Assembly (NCBI GenBank): GCA_050949705.1
Contig: JBMNGG010000013.1
Span: 1 to 54,848, forward strand
DNA length: 54,848 nt
Origin: JBMNGG01 sp050949705
Lineage (GTDB): Bacteria; Bacillota; Thermosediminibacteria; Thermosediminibacterales; Tepidanaerobacteraceae
Direction: 5' to 3'
The position numbers and the translations under genes are program-made. This document shows positions 52,707 to 54,848 of the stretch, in pieces. The number at the start of each line of letters is the position of its first letter. Within the stretch, counting starts at the first letter, position 1. Below the pieces are notes generated by a model. It worked only from the letters and a program-made list of their open reading frames with translations. It searched no databases and was not told where the DNA came from.

Positions 52707-53600
52707 ATGAATGTGATTGAAACAAGGAAGCTCACCAAGTTTTTTGGAAGGCAGGCGGCTTTACAAGGAGTTGATCTTACAGTAAAGAAAGGCGAGGTTT
52801 ATGGCTTTATCGGCCCCAATGGGGCAGGCAAAACCACAACCATCCGTATCCTTTTAGGGATGCTTAGAAAAAGTGGCGGAGAGGCAAAACTGCTGGGCGG
52901 TGACCCTTGGCATGATGCTGTAGACCTTCATCGCCGCCTTGTCTATGTGCCGGGGGATGTGACTTTATGGCCCAATCTAACCGGCGGCGAAGTGATTGAT
53001 TTTTTGGCAAGCCTTTACGGTAAAATAAATTCCTCCCGCCGCAAGGCGCTGCTGGACAGGTTTCAACTGGATCCTAAGAAAAAATGCCGCAGTTATTCCA
53101 AGGGAAACCGGCAAAAGGTGGCCTTGGTAGCAGCTTTTCTTGTGGATGCAGAACTGTACATTTTAGACGAGCCTACCAGCGGTCTTGATCCGTTGATGGA
53201 ACAGGTTTTTCAGGAATGCATCTTCGAACTAAAGAAGCAGGGAAAGACCGTTTTTCTCTCCAGTCATATCCTTGCAGAGGTAGAAGCCCTTTGTGACCGG
53301 GTGGGAATTATCAGGCAGGGGAAAATCGTTGAATCAGGTACCCTTGAAGAACTACGGCATTTAACACGCACAACTGTCACAGTGGAGCTTGCTAAGCCTG
53401 TAAATTTAAAACAGCTGCCAGGGGTTTACGATGTAACCCAAAATGGAGAAAAGTGGCGCTTTTCTGTTGACTCCAATGCCATGGATACAGTTATGAAAGC
53501 TCTAGCGCCAATGGGTATTAAATCCCTTATTGCAGAACCTCCTACCCTTGAAGAATTGTTCTTACGGCACTATGGAGATCAGTTTGGGGAAAGGAGTTGA
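52707..53600 (+). CDS. ABC transporter ATPase (drug/antibiotic export type)
   Basis: A 297-residue ATPase of the CcmA/DrrA-like exporter group. Walker A is GPNGAGKTTTIRILLG, the signature is SYSKGNRQKVALVAAF, Walker B is ELYILDEPTSGLDPLME and the H-loop is LSSHILAEVEALCD. The signature reads YSKGNRQ rather than LSGGQ, a variant common in this group. ATG 52707 is set by GGGGGG 9 nt upstream; an earlier in-frame ATG overlaps the TetR stop. It pairs with the permease 6 nt downstream. Codon use is somewhat more GC-rich than the surroundings. Confidence 0.93.
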   Translation: MNVIETRKLTKFFGRQAALQGVDLTVKKGEVYGFIGPNGAGKTTTIRILLGMLRKSGGEAKLLGGDPWHDAVDLHRRLVYVPGDVTLWPNLTGGEVIDFLASLYGKINSSRRKALLDRFQLDPKKKCRSYSKGNRQKVALVAAFLVDAELYILDEPTSGLDPLMEQVFQECIFELKKQGKTVFLSSHILAEVEALCDRVGIIRQGKIVESGTLEELRHLTRTTVTVELAKPVNLKQLPGVYDVTQNGEKWRFSVDSNAMDTVMKALAPMGIKSLIAEPPTLEELFLRHYGDQFGERS

Positions 53601-53606
53601 ACTGGC

Positions 53607-54848
53607 ATGAATGGAAATCATTTTGCCGGTATAGGAAAACTGCTTAAATTTTATTTGCGAAGAGACAGAATCATCCTGCCTATATGGATATTGCTTCCCG
53701 TGATTCTTATTATAGGGCAGATATCGTTCACGAAAGCCATGCCGGATTGGCAGATGTTTCTCGATGAACTATCTGAAAGCCCCGTTACCACTGCAATTCT
53801 TGGGCCTATTGTTCCTTTAAGCATCGAAGGTGCCATCCTGTGGCGAGGTCTGGTGCAGGCTTCCATTGCAGTTATGTTCGGAGCGGCATTGACGATGATT
53901 CGGCATACCCGCACGGAGGAAGAATCCGGAAGAAATGAATTGATACTTGGAAGGCCGGTAGGAAGGTATGCCAATCTGACGGCAGCCCTGATTGTTTCTT
54001 GTGGCGGAAGCCTGCTGGCGGGATTGATGACTGGAGCGGTTTTGATGGCTAATGGCTTTGCGGTAAGCGGTTCTCTGCTTGCTGCACTGACTCTTGTCGC
54101 TTCCGGATGTATATTTGCGGGGGTCGGCGGATTATGTGCTCAGATTTTTGAGAATAGCGCCGGCGCAAGAGGTATAGTGTTTGCTGTATATATGTTAACC
54201 ATGTTTGCTATGGTTCTTAATAATATAGGTGGTGGAGCTACCCACTGGGCATGGCTTGCCCCAGAAGCATGGTTTCGGCTCACTGTTCCCTTTGGGGAAA
54301 ACAGTTTTTGGCCTTTGTTGATTTTTATGGTGCTATCTGCTGTGCCGGTAATACTTTCCTATATTCTACTTGTGCGCCGTGATCTGGGTTCAGGTTTTTT
54401 CACACAGCAAGAAGGTTCTGCTAATGCATCTCCCCGTTTTAACTCTCTTATGGCCTTGGCCTGGAAGCAGCAAAAAGGCAGTATTCTGGTCTGGGCAATG
54501 GGTATGGCTTGGCTTGGAGGGACTATGGGTGTGGCTGCGCCCAATATATCCGAAGCCATGAGTTCCACGTTCGGCCATATGAATGCTCTCTGGGCATCTG
54601 CTATAGTAAAGCTTGGCAATCAGGAAGCTTTCATTGCCATTCTAATCTACATGCTAGGTCTGATGGGCGGCTTGTCCATCTTTGCCATCACGGCAGTGCA
54701 ACGTCTGTGGCGGGAAGAAAAAGATCATTATACCGAGATGGTATTGTCAAGACCCGTGAGCCGGGTCAAATGGATGGGAAGCCACATGGCGGTTGCCTTC
54801 GCTGGCAGCGTGTTTGTGCTTTTTTCACTAGGTACAGCTACCGGCCTG
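53607..54848 (+). CDS. ABC exporter permease, polyketide-antibiotic type (partial)
   Basis: An open frame from ATG 53607 (AAGGAG 11 nt upstream) to the window end, 414 codons without a stop. It has at least eight hydrophobic segments, and the N-terminal region contains ESPVTTAILGPIVPLSIEGA, IRHTRTEEESGRNELILGR and a second copy of the same idea, REEKDHYTEMVLSRPVSRVKW, near residue 370. The duplicated EE-x-G/Y-x-EL-x-GRP loops are typical of the two-repeat exporter family near antibiotic self-resistance genes. Full members are about 530 residues, so roughly the last fifth is missing here. Confidence 0.9.
   Translation, partial: MNGNHFAGIGKLLKFYLRRDRIILPIWILLPVILIIGQISFTKAMPDWQMFLDELSESPVTTAILGPIVPLSIEGAILWRGLVQASIAVMFGAALTMIRHTRTEEESGRNELILGRPVGRYANLTAALIVSCGGSLLAGLMTGAVLMANGFAVSGSLLAALTLVASGCIFAGVGGLCAQIFENSAGARGIVFAVYMLTMFAMVLNNIGGGATHWAWLAPEAWFRLTVPFGENSFWPLLIFMVLSAVPVILSYILLVRRDLGSGFFTQQEGSANASPRFNSLMALAWKQQKGSILVWAMGMAWLGGTMGVAAPNISEAMSSTFGHMNALWASAIVKLGNQEAFIAILIYMLGLMGGLSIFAITAVQRLWREEKDHYTEMVLSRPVSRVKWMGSHMAVAFAGSVFVLFSLGTATGL

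Overview
The window looks like a chromosome segment of a low-GC, anaerobic Firmicute, most likely a clostridium. The signs are AT-rich sequence, strong AGGAGG-type ribosome binding sites with many TTG/GTG starts, a clostridial ferredoxin, an NADH:rubredoxin oxidoreductase/rubredoxin operon, an S-layer-anchored giant protease and IS30/IS21 debris. No rRNA, tRNA or CRISPR array was seen. The species cannot be named from the sequence.

Layout. (1) 1-2.15 kb: ferredoxin, then KDPG aldolase and 2-keto-3-deoxygluconate kinase, the lower Entner-Doudoroff/uronate branch. (2) 2.2-9.9 kb: a LacI-family regulator, a DctPQM TRAP transporter, a TIM-barrel sugar isomerase/epimerase, a CoA-transferase and an enoyl-CoA hydratase. 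Near-identical LacI-type operators sit before the regulator and before the transporter. (3) 10.3-15 kb: MaoC-like hydratase, an IolB-type cupin isomerase, an SDR dehydrogenase, a large fumarate-reductase-like flavoprotein and a small cupin. (4) 15.4-19.3 kb: a PotABCD-type polyamine-like ABC transporter with 4-nt gene overlaps. (5) 19.4-24 kb: SfsA, a cyclase-family metal hydrolase, a MATE exporter and an AraC regulator. (6) 24.2-35.2 kb: one 3,653-codon gene for a secreted subtilase with many Ig/FN3/carboxypeptidase-regulatory-like modules and three C-terminal SLH domains. (7) 35.3-43.3 kb: MFS transporter, IclR regulator, iron alcohol dehydrogenase, a DUF438/hemerythrin/PAS protein, the rubredoxin operon (including a 52-aa rubredoxin) and D-Ala-D-Ala ligase.

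(8) 43.5-52 kb is a gene-decay zone. It holds an XRE regulator cut by an IS30 fragment, a diguanylate cyclase split by an IS21-end fragment, remnants of a response regulator and a DedA protein, a frameshifted unknown protein, a methyltransferase with several single-base losses, and a DUF4180 remnant. Intact PHP-phosphoesterase and GrpB genes lie among them. (9) 52-54.8 kb: a self-contained TetR - ABC ATPase - permease export operon whose promoter is covered by two palindromic operators; the permease runs off the window.

Working model: regions 1-4 read as uptake and catabolism of a sugar acid or related carboxylate through KDG/KDPG, with an attached CoA-thioester and flavin-dependent reductive branch whose substrate is not evident. 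The most unusual items are that composite catabolic cluster (orphan IolB, divergent flavoprotein), the giant S-layer protease, the interlocked inverted repeats near 15.2 kb with a partial copy at 24.1 kb, and the decay zone.
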